From Bacteroides sp. (GTDB lineage: Bacteria; Bacteroidota; Bacteroidia; Bacteroidales; Bacteroidaceae), in the NCBI GenBank assembly GCA_017556595.1, contig JAFYML010000146.1, positions 1-6,430 of the forward strand: a stretch of 6,430 bases of DNA. The letters are read 5' to 3'. Both the position numbers and the translations under genes were made by a program. Under the pieces are notes generated by a model, which was given only the letters and a program-made list of their open reading frames with translations, was not told the origin of the DNA and made no database searches. This document shows, piece by piece, positions 1-6,430 of the stretch; within the stretch, counting starts at the first letter, position 1, and each line of letters opens with the position of its first letter.

Positions 1-1647
1 AAAGCAACAAGTAGTACAGACACTTTCTATAAGACTGATGCAGATGCTCAATCGGCTGTAACTGCTATGTATGCTACTTATATTGGTGAAATTGGCGGTA
101 CAGAAGGTATTTGGAATGCCTATATCATGGGTTTGAACTACTCGGCTGACGACGTATTCGCTGCAGGTGGTGATACTAACGACCACGCAGACTTCCGTGT
201 GGTTAATGAATTTAACTACGATGCCAGCTCTGCTCCTATCAGTGTACTTTATAATCACATTTATAAAGCTATCTACTCTGCTAACTTGGTAATCAACTAT
301 TTCGGTGGTGATAAGGCTGATACTCCTATCAAGAAACAAGCTGTTGCTGAAGCAAGAGTAATGCGTGCATGGGCACACATGTTGGCTGCACAAGTTTACT
401 ATCGTCCACCATTGGTTGATCACCTCATCGTTGACGACAAACCTGTAAATGCCGAATCACAAAAGGCTATATTTGATTGGTGTTATGAAGAGTGTTATGA
501 GGCTATCGCAGACCTTCCTCAACGTAATGGTAAAGACGACAAAGAAGGTGCTTGGCGCGTGACTCAAGGTTTTGCTCGCTTCGTAGGTGGTAAGTCTGCT
601 CTTTTTGCAGGTAACAATGAAAACGTTGTAAGCATCATGAAACCGCTTGTTGAATCTTCTAATTACGACCTCGTTCCAGGTGAACGTTTCCGTGACCTTT
701 TCCACATTGAAGGTGATGGTTGTGAAGAAAAAATCTTCGAATTCAACTATTCTACTAACACTGCTATCGGTGGTACTTGGGGTGGTAGTATTCAACGTGG
801 TCGTTGGATGGTTGCCAACGTACTTAACTGGCGTGGTGACGATATCGTAGGTGGTGGTATGAACCCACAAATCTGCTCAACCGGTGGTTGGGGTGGTGGC
901 TCTATCAACCATGAATTTGCTCACAAGATGTTGGCTAACGAAGGTGATAGCTACCGTCGTAAAGCTACATTCCTTACTTCAGACGAATTCTTCTATGATG
1001 AAGAACTTTGTGGTTGGGGTAGCGATGCAACTTGCACAACTCTTGAACAAAAACAATTCGATGCAAAGCGCGGTATCAACAACTCTAATGGTTCGTTCGC
1101 TCGCAGTGATGTGATGGAAGTTAAGATGATGTGTCATCCAAACGATGTTGACCTTTCTGTAGGTGACAACTGTAACAACACAAACTTGTGTATTGCTCGT
1201 TTGGCTGAAGCTTACTTGATTTATGCTGAAGCTTGCTTGACAGAAGCTCCTGCTGAAGCAAAGAAGTACATCAACAAGGTTCAACAACGTGCTGGTGCAC
1301 CTGTTTCAGAATCAGTTAACCTCCAAGTACTTCAAGACGAAAAGCAATACGAACTTTGGTTCGAAGGTTGCCGTTGGCATGACATCGTTCGTTGGGGTAT
1401 TGCTAAGCAATGCTACGACAAGGTTCTTGACAACATTCCTTATCAATTCGATGAATACTGGACTTCAGGTGGTACTAAGCCTCACAAGTTGGTTTACGAA
1501 GTTCGTCATCCATGGAAAGATATTAAGAACATAACTATTCAATTCGTTTCTAATAAGCACGAATATTGGCCAATTCCACAAAGTGTACTTGATGTAAATG
1601 ATCAAATGACTCAAGTATATGGTGGTTGGGTAGCTTCTGCTGAATAA
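1..1647 (+). CDS. SusD/RagB family surface glycan-binding lipoprotein, 5'-truncated by the window edge
   Basis: The reading frame is open from base 1 and ends at TAA 1645-1647, giving 548 residues. The first in-frame ATG (67) is internal, because the residues before it (TFYKTDADAQSAVTAMYATY) already match the N-terminal helix typical of SusD proteins. The type II signal peptide and lipid-anchor cysteine are therefore missing off the edge. Family marks seen: the TPR-like segment AEARVMRAW (residues 116-124) followed by PPLVD (136-140); the C-terminal ELWFEGCRWHDIVRWG (from 451); and YWPIPQSVLDVN (from 522). Known of the family: an outer-membrane lipoprotein that caps a SusC-type TonB-dependent transporter and binds glycans at the cell surface. 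The ligand is not predictable. Odd points: a Gly/Trp-rich stretch (residues about 258-301), 12 cysteines, and a strong codon bias in which Gly is almost always GGT. A terminator follows at once, so this is the last gene of its operon. Family call very sure; substrate unknown. Confidence 0.96.
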   Translation, partial: KATSSTDTFYKTDADAQSAVTAMYATYIGEIGGTEGIWNAYIMGLNYSADDVFAAGGDTNDHADFRVVNEFNYDASSAPISVLYNHIYKAIYSANLVINYFGGDKADTPIKKQAVAEARVMRAWAHMLAAQVYYRPPLVDHLIVDDKPVNAESQKAIFDWCYEECYEAIADLPQRNGKDDKEGAWRVTQGFARFVGGKSALFAGNNENVVSIMKPLVESSNYDLVPGERFRDLFHIEGDGCEEKIFEFNYSTNTAIGGTWGGSIQRGRWMVANVLNWRGDDIVGGGMNPQICSTGGWGGGSINHEFAHKMLANEGDSYRRKATFLTSDEFFYDEELCGWGSDATCTTLEQKQFDAKRGINNSNGSFARSDVMEVKMMCHPNDVDLSVGDNCNNTNLCIARLAEAYLIYAEACLTEAPAEAKKYINKVQQRAGAPVSESVNLQVLQDEKQYELWFEGCRWHDIVRWGIAKQCYDKVLDNIPYQFDEYWTSGGTKPHKLVYEVRHPWKDIKNITIQFVSNKHEYWPIPQSVLDVNDQMTQVYGGWVASAE

Positions 1648-1657
1648 TTCAATTAGT

Positions 1658-1673
1658 CGATAAACTTTTATCG
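1658..1673 (+). repeat. Small AT-rich inverted repeat after susD
   Basis: CGATAAA (1658-1664) and TTTATCG (1667-1673) are perfect inverted arms separated by only two bases, so a real hairpin would have about six pairs and a four-base loop. It lies 10 bases past the susD stop and just before the strong terminator. It may add to 3'-end stability of the mRNA or be chance in AT-rich DNA; no run of T follows it. Confidence 0.3.
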
Positions 1674-1682
1674 TTAAATATT

Positions 1683-1715
1683 AGAGCCTGCATCATTGAT
1701 GCAGGCTCTTTTTTT
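1683..1715 (+). terminator. Rho-independent terminator of the susD operon
   Basis: A perfect 12-bp stem (AGAGCCTGCATC 1683-1694 with GATGCAGGCTCT 1698-1709) closes a three-base ATT loop and runs into an uninterrupted T tract to 1715, with four more T after a single A. It begins 35 bases after the susD stop codon. The orientation serves + strand transcription. On the opposite strand the stem is followed only by a mixed A/T stretch (TAATATTTAA), so it would be at best a weak stop for read-through from the convergent regulator gene. Confidence 0.95.
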
Positions 1716-2024
1716 ATTTTTCAACTTTTAGTTCGGGTTAAGCTTTTATCATATTTTCACAATCGCAAGCGAAATAGTTGGGTTGATAAAAGGAGTTGAA
1801 GCCAATAGTACCTTTAGGTGGGGTAGTAGGTTAATTGTAGCTTGCGTTTCCTAACGTGGAAACGGTCGTTCCCTTATAAGGAAACTCTTGTTCCCTAACG
1901 TGGAAACGCGCGTTTCCATACGTGGAAATTTATGGAAACTCTAAATGCTTTGTTTTGAAAGCCTTGAGCTTAATTCCTTCCAAAGGTGTGTTTGTCTTAA
2001 AAACGATGGAATATTTGGCACTAT
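1716..2024. other. Non-coding gap between convergent genes, holding a palindrome array
   Basis: This stretch separates the 3' ends of susD (+) and the HTCS gene (-). I see no credible gene, tRNA or promoter in it. The left part (1716-1840) is AT-rich with no structure I can defend. The middle holds the tandem palindrome array described separately. The right part (1940-2024) has only a weak 5-bp stem, GCTTT 1947-1951 with AAAGC 1958-1962, with no good U tract on the - strand. The HTCS transcript therefore has no clear terminator of its own here and may end within or beyond the palindromes. Confidence 0.75.
1846..1939. repeat. Tandem array of four 18-bp palindromic units at exact 22-bp period, plus a terminal half-arm
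   Basis: Units start at 1846, 1868, 1890 and 1912: GTTTCCTAACGTGGAAAC, GTTCCCTTATAAGGAAAC, GTTCCCTAACGTGGAAAC and GTTTCCATACGTGGAAAT. The four-base spacers are unrelated: GGTC, TCTT and GCGC. Each unit has GTTYCC and GGAAAY arms. Unit 1 is perfect over its outer 6 bp (7 bp counting the flanking C1845/G1864). Units 2 and 3 share one C/A mismatch, suggesting one is a copy of the other. Unit 2 has a fully palindromic core, CCTTATAAGG (1872-1881). After unit 4 an extra right arm, TATGGAAAC (1931-1939), pairs perfectly over 9 bp with GTTTCCATA (1912-1920), so unit 4 can form two alternative hairpins. The array is downstream of both flanking genes, so it is not a promoter operator for either. Function unknown: mRNA 3'-end structure, a dispersed intergenic repeat, or a protein-binding array are all possible. 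Confidence 0.88.
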
Positions 2025-5000
2025 TTACCCATTCTTCTTGGCATATTCAGTAGGCGACATGCCATATAATTCTTTGAAAGCAACAGTGAAACTGCTTGCA
2101 TTGAGGAATCCTACCATTTCGGCTATATCAACAATGGTGTGCTTCTTCTCCAATAGCAGATAAGTAGCTTGTTTTAGGCGAACATTGCGGATGAAGTCGC
2201 GAGTAGTTTGGTTGGTAAATTCCTTCATCTTACGGTTCAAGTGAACACGGCTTAAGCCCACTTCGTCGGCAATTTGGTTAACGGTCAAATTAGGATTGCT
2301 GATGTTCTGGTTAATGTACTTCATGATACGTTCCATTAACTTGTCGTTGTGCGATGGCATGAACAATTTTTCAATCTTGTCTTCTTGACTTTGCTGACCG
2401 CTAAGTTTGTTTTTTAGTTGTTCGCGTACAACGAGCAAACTCTTGACTGTTTTCTTCAGAATCTCCATATTGAATGGCTTGGTGATGTAGGCATCGGCAT
2501 TGTTTTCCAATGCTTCCAAGTGGTCTTCGTCTCGTACTTTCGCTGTGAGCAAGACAATAGGAATATGGTTCAAATTGATGTTATTCTTTATCTTGTGGCA
2601 TAGTGTCATACCATCCATTTCGGGCATCATCACATCGCTGATAACCAAATCAATTGATTGATTAAATAATACTTCCAACGCTTCTTTACCATTGCTACAC
2701 TCTTTGATGTTGTAGTATGGCGACAACTCTTCGTGAATGTATTGACGAATTTCAGAATCATCCTCTACCAACAAGATGTTTTGTTGTGAAGTACGAATGC
2801 GCTCGTTGATGTTTTCGTTGGTAATGTTGTCAAGGAGTAGGTGAGGCGCTGTTTCCGTGATGGGGAGTGTATTTTCTTTAGTTGCCGTAGTTACTTGTTC
2901 TTCAGGAAGAAGGTGGGCATTGCCTAATGGTAATTTGATAGTGAATCGACATCCGCTTCCTTCAATATTGTCGGCTACAGCAATTGTTCCATGATGCAAT
3001 TCGACGAGTGCTTGTGTCAAGTGCAATCCTACTCCTGTTCCTGGTGAACTATTCGGATTATTACTTGCTTGATAGAAACGATTGAAGATATTTTTCTTGT
3101 CTTCGTCTTTGATTCCGATGCCTGTATCGCAAATAGTTATTTCTACTTGGTTGTCGGCTATCTCTTGCAGCTCGATGCTGATTTTCCCTTCTTCGGGTGT
3201 GAATTTAAATGCATTGGAAAGCAAGTTTACAATAATCTTATCGAAGTTATCAGGATCTATCCAAAGTTTCAAAGCTTTATCTTTTGGCGATATAAATTGG
3301 AAATCAATCTTCTTGATTACGGCCAATTCGTAGAATGAATCATAAATGTTTTGCAAGAATCGGGTAATCTCAGTCTCTTTGAAGGTCAATTTCATTTGTC
3401 CCTTGTCTATCTTACGAATATCTAGCAGTTGGTTGATAAGGTGTAAGATACGTTCCGAGTTGCGATAGATGGTTTGATATATCTTGTTTCGGCCAGTATC
3501 GTTGTCTTTCTCCATTAACTTTTGTAGTGGGCTAATGATGAGCGACATCGGTGTTCGTATCTCGTGCGAGATGTTTATGAAGAATTGCAGCTTTGCTTCG
3601 TTCAGTTGTTCGGCATGCATGTGCTCGAGCATCTCTTCTTTTCTTTTTTGTGCCTTTTTGTTTAGGTAGATAAGGCTGATGATAGTGGTCAGTACAACGA
3701 GTGCATAGAGCGCTTGCGCCCATGCAGAAGCATACCAAGCCGGCTTGATGTATATGGTGGCCGTACATGTGTTGCTCATTTTATTATTGTCTTGCGCACG
3801 CACTTGCAGGTGATAGGTACCGGGCTTCATGTCATTGAAGTAGATGCGATTCAATCCTTCGGGTAGGGTTGTCCATTTTGTACTTTCACCGGTACCTAAG
3901 GTATAGCTATAGGTAATACCTTCGGGTGCATTGTATTGTATGGGTGAGAACTCAATGCTGAAGTGGTTTTGATTGTGGCATAAATGAAACTCTTTAGCTT
4001 CGAATACCGGACAATCAATAATATCTTTCTTTGCATCGCCCATCATTCCTTTTCTGACAGGTGTGTTGTGAAGGTAAAAGTCGGTAATACGAATGTCCCA
4101 TTTGCGTGCTGTGCTTTGAATTTCGTTCGGGTTGAAGTAGGTGATACCCTGTGTGCCGCCAAACCAAATCACACCATCTTCATCTTTCATGGAGGCATTT
4201 TTGTAGAACTCATTACCTTGCAATCCGTCATCAACATAGTAGTTTTTGAAGTAGTCGCGTTCTGCGATGTAGTGCGACAAACCGGCATTGGTACTTATCC
4301 AAAGATTGTCCAAGTGGTCGCTTTGTATGCCATAAATGGTGTTGCTAGGTAGCCCGTCTTTGGTAGTAAACATTTGCAATTCACCGCTTACGGGGTTCCA
4401 TCGTCCCAATCCATCGGAACTGCCAATCCATATATATCCTTTTTTGTCTTGGTGTATGCATAGTATGATGTGGCGATGCATCAACTCTTTTGGTATGGGG
4501 TTGTTGTCTTTGAAGTTGATATAGAACAACCCATTGTATGTGCCGGCAAACAGTGTGTTGTTATTTTTGCTATACAATAGGCAACCTACCCATTTGTTCA
4601 GGTTCTTGTTTAAAAGGGTATCGTATTCGAATGTCTGCTTGTTCATGTCGTAATAGTACAAACCATTGCCTAGTGTAGCAATCCACAATCGTCGGTTGCT
4701 ATCTTCCACTAAGTCGTAAACATGTTGCACGTACTTGCCGTTTTGGTCCACCAATTTGTTTTGTGGAGTACATACACCGGTTTGACGGTTCAGTTTTCCC
4801 AATCCGTTGATGTAGGAACCTATCCACATGTTATGGTCGGAATCCTCGTAAAGTTTCAAAATAATAGGTGGAATGTTTCCTGTGGAGTTAGATGTAGCGA
4901 AGTGGTTTTGGGGTTTACCCTCTTTGTTCAGCGTGTAGATACCATCGTTGTCGGTTCCAATCCAAAGCGTTCCTTGGTAGTCGCGACATAGTGAAGTGAT

Positions 5001-6038
5001 AGCGGCTGAACCGATAACATTCTTCTCGGCCGAGCGATGACCATAATACTTAAAGCCTGTTTGCGTAACGGGCAGCATGATAACTCCTTTTTGGTAGAGT
5101 CCGAACCATAAATTACCAAAATTATCCTTAAGAATGGCGTGTACTTTTAGGGTGCTTGAATTGAAATTGCAATTCTCGAAAACAAAATCTGTCATTTCGC
5201 CGGTGTTGATGTTGTAAACCTTTACGCCATTGCCGTCGGTGCCGATGTATAGCTCTTCATCATTTACTTGGCAAATGCTACGAATAGCCAATTTCGGGTG
5301 TTGTTTGTTGGGGATAAATTCAAACTCGTTGGTTTCCTTGTTCAGCTTCATCAAGCCCTTGTCGCCTATGGTAGCGATATAGATGTTCTTTTGGGAGTCT
5401 TGAAACAGGTCGATTACGGTAACTCGCTTTTGGTTGGTGAGGTACACTTTTGCTTGCTTATCCTCTTTGGCACAATAAATACTTTCATCTCCATTACTGA
5501 TGTAGATGTTGTTTTCATTGTCTTCGAACATGTAGTCGGAAGTGTAGTTCGTGGGGTGTATGGATAGGTAGGTTAATCGGAGATTATCCCCATCGATTTC
5601 TATCTTACCGGTGCGAGTACCGGCAACCCAAACCTCACCATTGTTTCGTTCTATAATGTCGGTGATGCTTTGATTGTATGGTCTGTCGTTTTCCAGAATG
5701 GCTTTTCCGCTGAACGTATCGGTTGCCGGATTGTACACTTGAACACCGTTGTGCGTACCGATATAGATATGTCCTTTGCTATCTTCAAAAATGCGTCTGA
5801 CGTAGTTGTGCGATAGCGAGTGTGCATCTTCCGGATTATGTTTGTAGGTCGTGAATTTAGCACCATCGTAGCGGTTCAGGCCATCTTCGGTCGCTACCCA
5901 GATCATGCCATTCGAATCTTGGTAGATGTGATTTATCAAACTACTTGACAGTTCTTCGTCGGTTGTAAAAAGTTTATATGATTGGGCGTGACAAACGAAT
6001 GATGCCCAAAGCATTATAAATAAAAGGGTGTTTCTCAT
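2025..6038 (-). CDS. Hybrid two-component system (HTCS) sensor kinase/response regulator with AraC-type DNA-binding domain
   Basis: This intact 1337-residue protein senses a periplasmic ligand, probably a glycan fragment, and activates transcription. Domains in order: signal peptide (1-18, cut likely after CHA); 14 Reg_prop blades (about 35-636, recurring D-x-x-G-x-(I/L)-W-I-G-T) forming two seven-bladed propellers; Y_Y_Y domain (about 697-757); one membrane span (about 774-792); HisKA with ISHEIRTP and phosphoacceptor His825; HATPase with N-box Asn942, DTGIGI (971-976) and GTGVGL (1000-1005); receiver with Asp1093/Asp1094, phosphoacceptor Asp1135, Thr1165 and Lys1187; AraC-type helix-turn-helix pair (about 1251-1275 and 1300-1332). 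All catalytic residues are present and the length is usual for the family. The start is firm: an in-frame TAA lies at 6060-6062, no other Met intervenes, and the signal peptide begins at once. No Shine-Dalgarno is seen, as is normal in this phylum. It is convergent with susD, whose operon is its likely target; that link is inferred. Confidence 0.97.
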   Translation of the reverse strand: MRNTLLFIMLWASFVCHAQSYKLFTTDEELSSSLINHIYQDSNGMIWVATEDGLNRYDGAKFTTYKHNPEDAHSLSHNYVRRIFEDSKGHIYIGTHNGVQVYNPATDTFSGKAILENDRPYNQSITDIIERNNGEVWVAGTRTGKIEIDGDNLRLTYLSIHPTNYTSDYMFEDNENNIYISNGDESIYCAKEDKQAKVYLTNQKRVTVIDLFQDSQKNIYIATIGDKGLMKLNKETNEFEFIPNKQHPKLAIRSICQVNDEELYIGTDGNGVKVYNINTGEMTDFVFENCNFNSSTLKVHAILKDNFGNLWFGLYQKGVIMLPVTQTGFKYYGHRSAEKNVIGSAAITSLCRDYQGTLWIGTDNDGIYTLNKEGKPQNHFATSNSTGNIPPIILKLYEDSDHNMWIGSYINGLGKLNRQTGVCTPQNKLVDQNGKYVQHVYDLVEDSNRRLWIATLGNGLYYYDMNKQTFEYDTLLNKNLNKWVGCLLYSKNNNTLFAGTYNGLFYINFKDNNPIPKELMHRHIILCIHQDKKGYIWIGSSDGLGRWNPVSGELQMFTTKDGLPSNTIYGIQSDHLDNLWISTNAGLSHYIAERDYFKNYYVDDGLQGNEFYKNASMKDEDGVIWFGGTQGITYFNPNEIQSTARKWDIRITDFYLHNTPVRKGMMGDAKKDIIDCPVFEAKEFHLCHNQNHFSIEFSPIQYNAPEGITYSYTLGTGESTKWTTLPEGLNRIYFNDMKPGTYHLQVRAQDNNKMSNTCTATIYIKPAWYASAWAQALYALVVLTTIISLIYLNKKAQKRKEEMLEHMHAEQLNEAKLQFFINISHEIRTPMSLIISPLQKLMEKDNDTGRNKIYQTIYRNSERILHLINQLLDIRKIDKGQMKLTFKETEITRFLQNIYDSFYELAVIKKIDFQFISPKDKALKLWIDPDNFDKIIVNLLSNAFKFTPEEGKISIELQEIADNQVEITICDTGIGIKDEDKKNIFNRFYQASNNPNSSPGTGVGLHLTQALVELHHGTIAVADNIEGSGCRFTIKLPLGNAHLLPEEQVTTATKENTLPITETAPHLLLDNITNENINERIRTSQQNILLVEDDSEIRQYIHEELSPYYNIKECSNGKEALEVLFNQSIDLVISDVMMPEMDGMTLCHKIKNNINLNHIPIVLLTAKVRDEDHLEALENNADAYITKPFNMEILKKTVKSLLVVREQLKNKLSGQQSQEDKIEKLFMPSHNDKLMERIMKYINQNISNPNLTVNQIADEVGLSRVHLNRKMKEFTNQTTRDFIRNVRLKQATYLLLEKKHTIVDIAEMVGFLNASSFTVAFKELYGMSPTEYAKKNG

Positions 6039-6070
6039 TTTTGTGAGGTTGTTATCGTGTTATTTTGCTG

Positions 6071-6106
6071 CAAATGTACTAACTTTTAATTGATTATACT
6101 AACAAT
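6071..6106 (-). promoter_or_regulatory. Candidate Bacteroidota-type promoter of the HTCS gene
   Basis: On the - strand TACATTTG (6078 down to 6071) is an exact match to the TAnnTTTG -7 element of the Bacteroidota primary sigma factor. It ends 32 bases before the ATG, leaving room for a short leader. The -33 element is poor: the nearest TTG core (6105-6103) is 24 bases upstream, longer than the usual 19-21. The site lies downstream of the neighbour's terminator, as an independent promoter should. Two copies of GTTAGTA lie here, at 6083-6077 (overlapping the -7 element) and 6103-6097. Confidence 0.6.
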
Positions 6107-6114
6107 ATTTATAT

Positions 6115-6162
6115 AAAAAAGTGGGTACAGACTATTTGGTTTTATCCATTTAGTCCGTACCC
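6115..6162 (-). terminator. Rho-independent terminator of the OmpA-like gene
   Basis: Read on the - strand, GGGTACGGACTA (6162-6151) pairs with TAGTCTGTACCC (6134-6123) over 12 positions with a single G-U wobble. A 16-base loop can itself pair TGG with CCA. The stem is followed by AC and then six T (6120-6115). It lies 45 bases past the stop codon of the OmpA-like gene and separates that gene from the HTCS promoter, so the two genes are probably not co-transcribed. Confidence 0.9.
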
Positions 6163-6172
6163 TATCTAATCG

Positions 6173-6190
6173 ACCAACCCGTCGGCTGGT
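6173..6190 (-). repeat. Accessory hairpin between the OmpA-like stop codon and its terminator
   Basis: On the - strand ACCAGCC (6190-6184) and GGTTGGT (6179-6173) form seven pairs, one of them G-U, around a GACG loop. No U tract follows, so it is not a terminator by itself. It may protect the 3' end of the OmpA-like mRNA, or be incidental. Confidence 0.4.
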
Positions 6191-6207
6191 TCGCGAATGT
6201 TTGGATG

Positions 6208-6430
6208 TTAATCGGTTCCCTCTATAGTGATGATGGAGATGCGGTTCCATGCAGGTTCGCTGAACATATTACCTACACCTTCGCCTTGCGTAATGATGCG
6301 TGATGCATCAATACCATATTGTTTTACAAGTATATCTTTTACAGCATTGGCGCGCATGGTAGATAGCTTTTGATTGAATTCTGCATTACCTTCGGGCGAA
6401 GCGTATCCTTTAATTGATACGATGTAGTCG
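6208..6430 (-). CDS. OmpA-like outer-membrane protein, C-terminal fragment only
   Basis: Reading the - strand from the right edge, an open frame gives 73 residues and ends at TAA (6210-6208); the 5' part lies outside the window. The fragment matches the end of an OmpA-like peptidoglycan-associated domain: IKGYASPEG (6-14), then NQKLSTMRANAV (19-30), which fits the family pattern N-x2-LS-x2-RA-x2-V exactly, then YGIDASRIITQGEGVG (38-53) and WNRISI (61-66). Such domains sit in the periplasm and hold an outer-membrane protein to the cell wall. The usual Asp of the GHTD-type loop is replaced by the SPEG form common in Bacteroidota. The N-terminal architecture (beta barrel, TPR or other) cannot be seen. 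It has its own terminator, and no functional link to the PUL genes is evident. Confidence 0.88.
   Translation of the reverse strand, partial: DYIVSIKGYASPEGNAEFNQKLSTMRANAVKDILVKQYGIDASRIITQGEGVGNMFSEPAWNRISIITIEGTD

Noticed and set aside
67..69. ATG as the true start of susD
   Set aside because: The frame stays open to base 1 and the residues before the ATG already match the SusD N-terminal helix; starting here would also leave no lipoprotein signal.
457..870. 137-residue open frame on the - strand inside susD
   Set aside because: It is antisense to clear SusD coding sequence; its Thr/Val-rich composition simply mirrors the biased susD codons.
1846..1939. CRISPR array
   Set aside because: The repeats are 18-bp palindromes with only four bases between them and there is no room for spacers; no cas genes are present.
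1947..1962. Terminator for the HTCS gene on the - strand
   Set aside because: The stem is only five base pairs (GCTTT with AAAGC) and is followed by ATTTAGAG rather than a U run.
1945..2163. 72-residue open frame on the + strand reaching into the gap
   Set aside because: Most of it is antisense to the 3' end of the HTCS gene, the product is low in recognisable features, and no promoter or start signal is seen.
3984..4352. 122-residue open frame on the + strand inside the HTCS gene
   Set aside because: It lies antisense to the end of the second propeller and the Y_Y_Y domain, with no family resemblance or start signal.
5991..5993. HTCS N-terminus as a lipoprotein (Cys16 in SFVC)
   Set aside because: The residues around Cys16 do not form a lipobox and the better fit is signal peptidase I cleavage after CHA (residue 18), as expected for a membrane-spanning sensor.

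Overview
The window comes from a member of the Bacteroidota, most likely a Bacteroidales species resembling Prevotella or Bacteroides. Three things point there. A SusD/RagB-type surface glycan-binding protein sits beside a hybrid two-component system (HTCS) regulator, a pairing typical of polysaccharide utilisation loci (PULs). The OmpA-like fragment at the right edge carries the SPEG variant common in this phylum. The only convincing promoter element matches the Bacteroidota TAnnTTTG -7 consensus, and no Shine-Dalgarno sequence is visible. The genus is an inference.

Layout, left to right. Positions 1-1647 (+) hold the C-terminal 548 residues of a SusD-family protein; its lipoprotein signal, and presumably a susC partner, lie off the left edge. 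A strong intrinsic terminator (1683-1715) ends this transcript directly after susD, so no SusE/F-like protein or glycoside hydrolase follows in the same operon. The 309-base gap 1716-2024 lies between convergent genes. It contains no gene but does contain a precise tandem array of four 18-bp imperfect palindromes at exact 22-bp spacing (1846-1929), ending in an extra right half-arm (to 1939). Positions 2025-6038 (-) encode one intact 1337-residue HTCS: signal peptide, 14 propeller blades, Y_Y_Y domain, one membrane span, histidine kinase, receiver and AraC-type DNA-binding domain. Its promoter lies near 6071-6106. Further right is an intrinsic terminator (6115-6162, - strand) for the next gene, the last 73 residues of an OmpA-like outer-membrane protein (6208-6430, -).

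How the genes fit together: SusD would sit on the cell surface with a SusC-type TonB-dependent transporter and capture a glycan. Breakdown products reaching the periplasm would bind the HTCS propellers, and phosphorelay within that one protein would let its AraC domain activate the susC/susD promoter off the left edge. The glycan cannot be read from this window. The OmpA-like gene is terminated separately and is probably unrelated. No wholly new system is evident; the palindrome array is the feature least explained by the genes.
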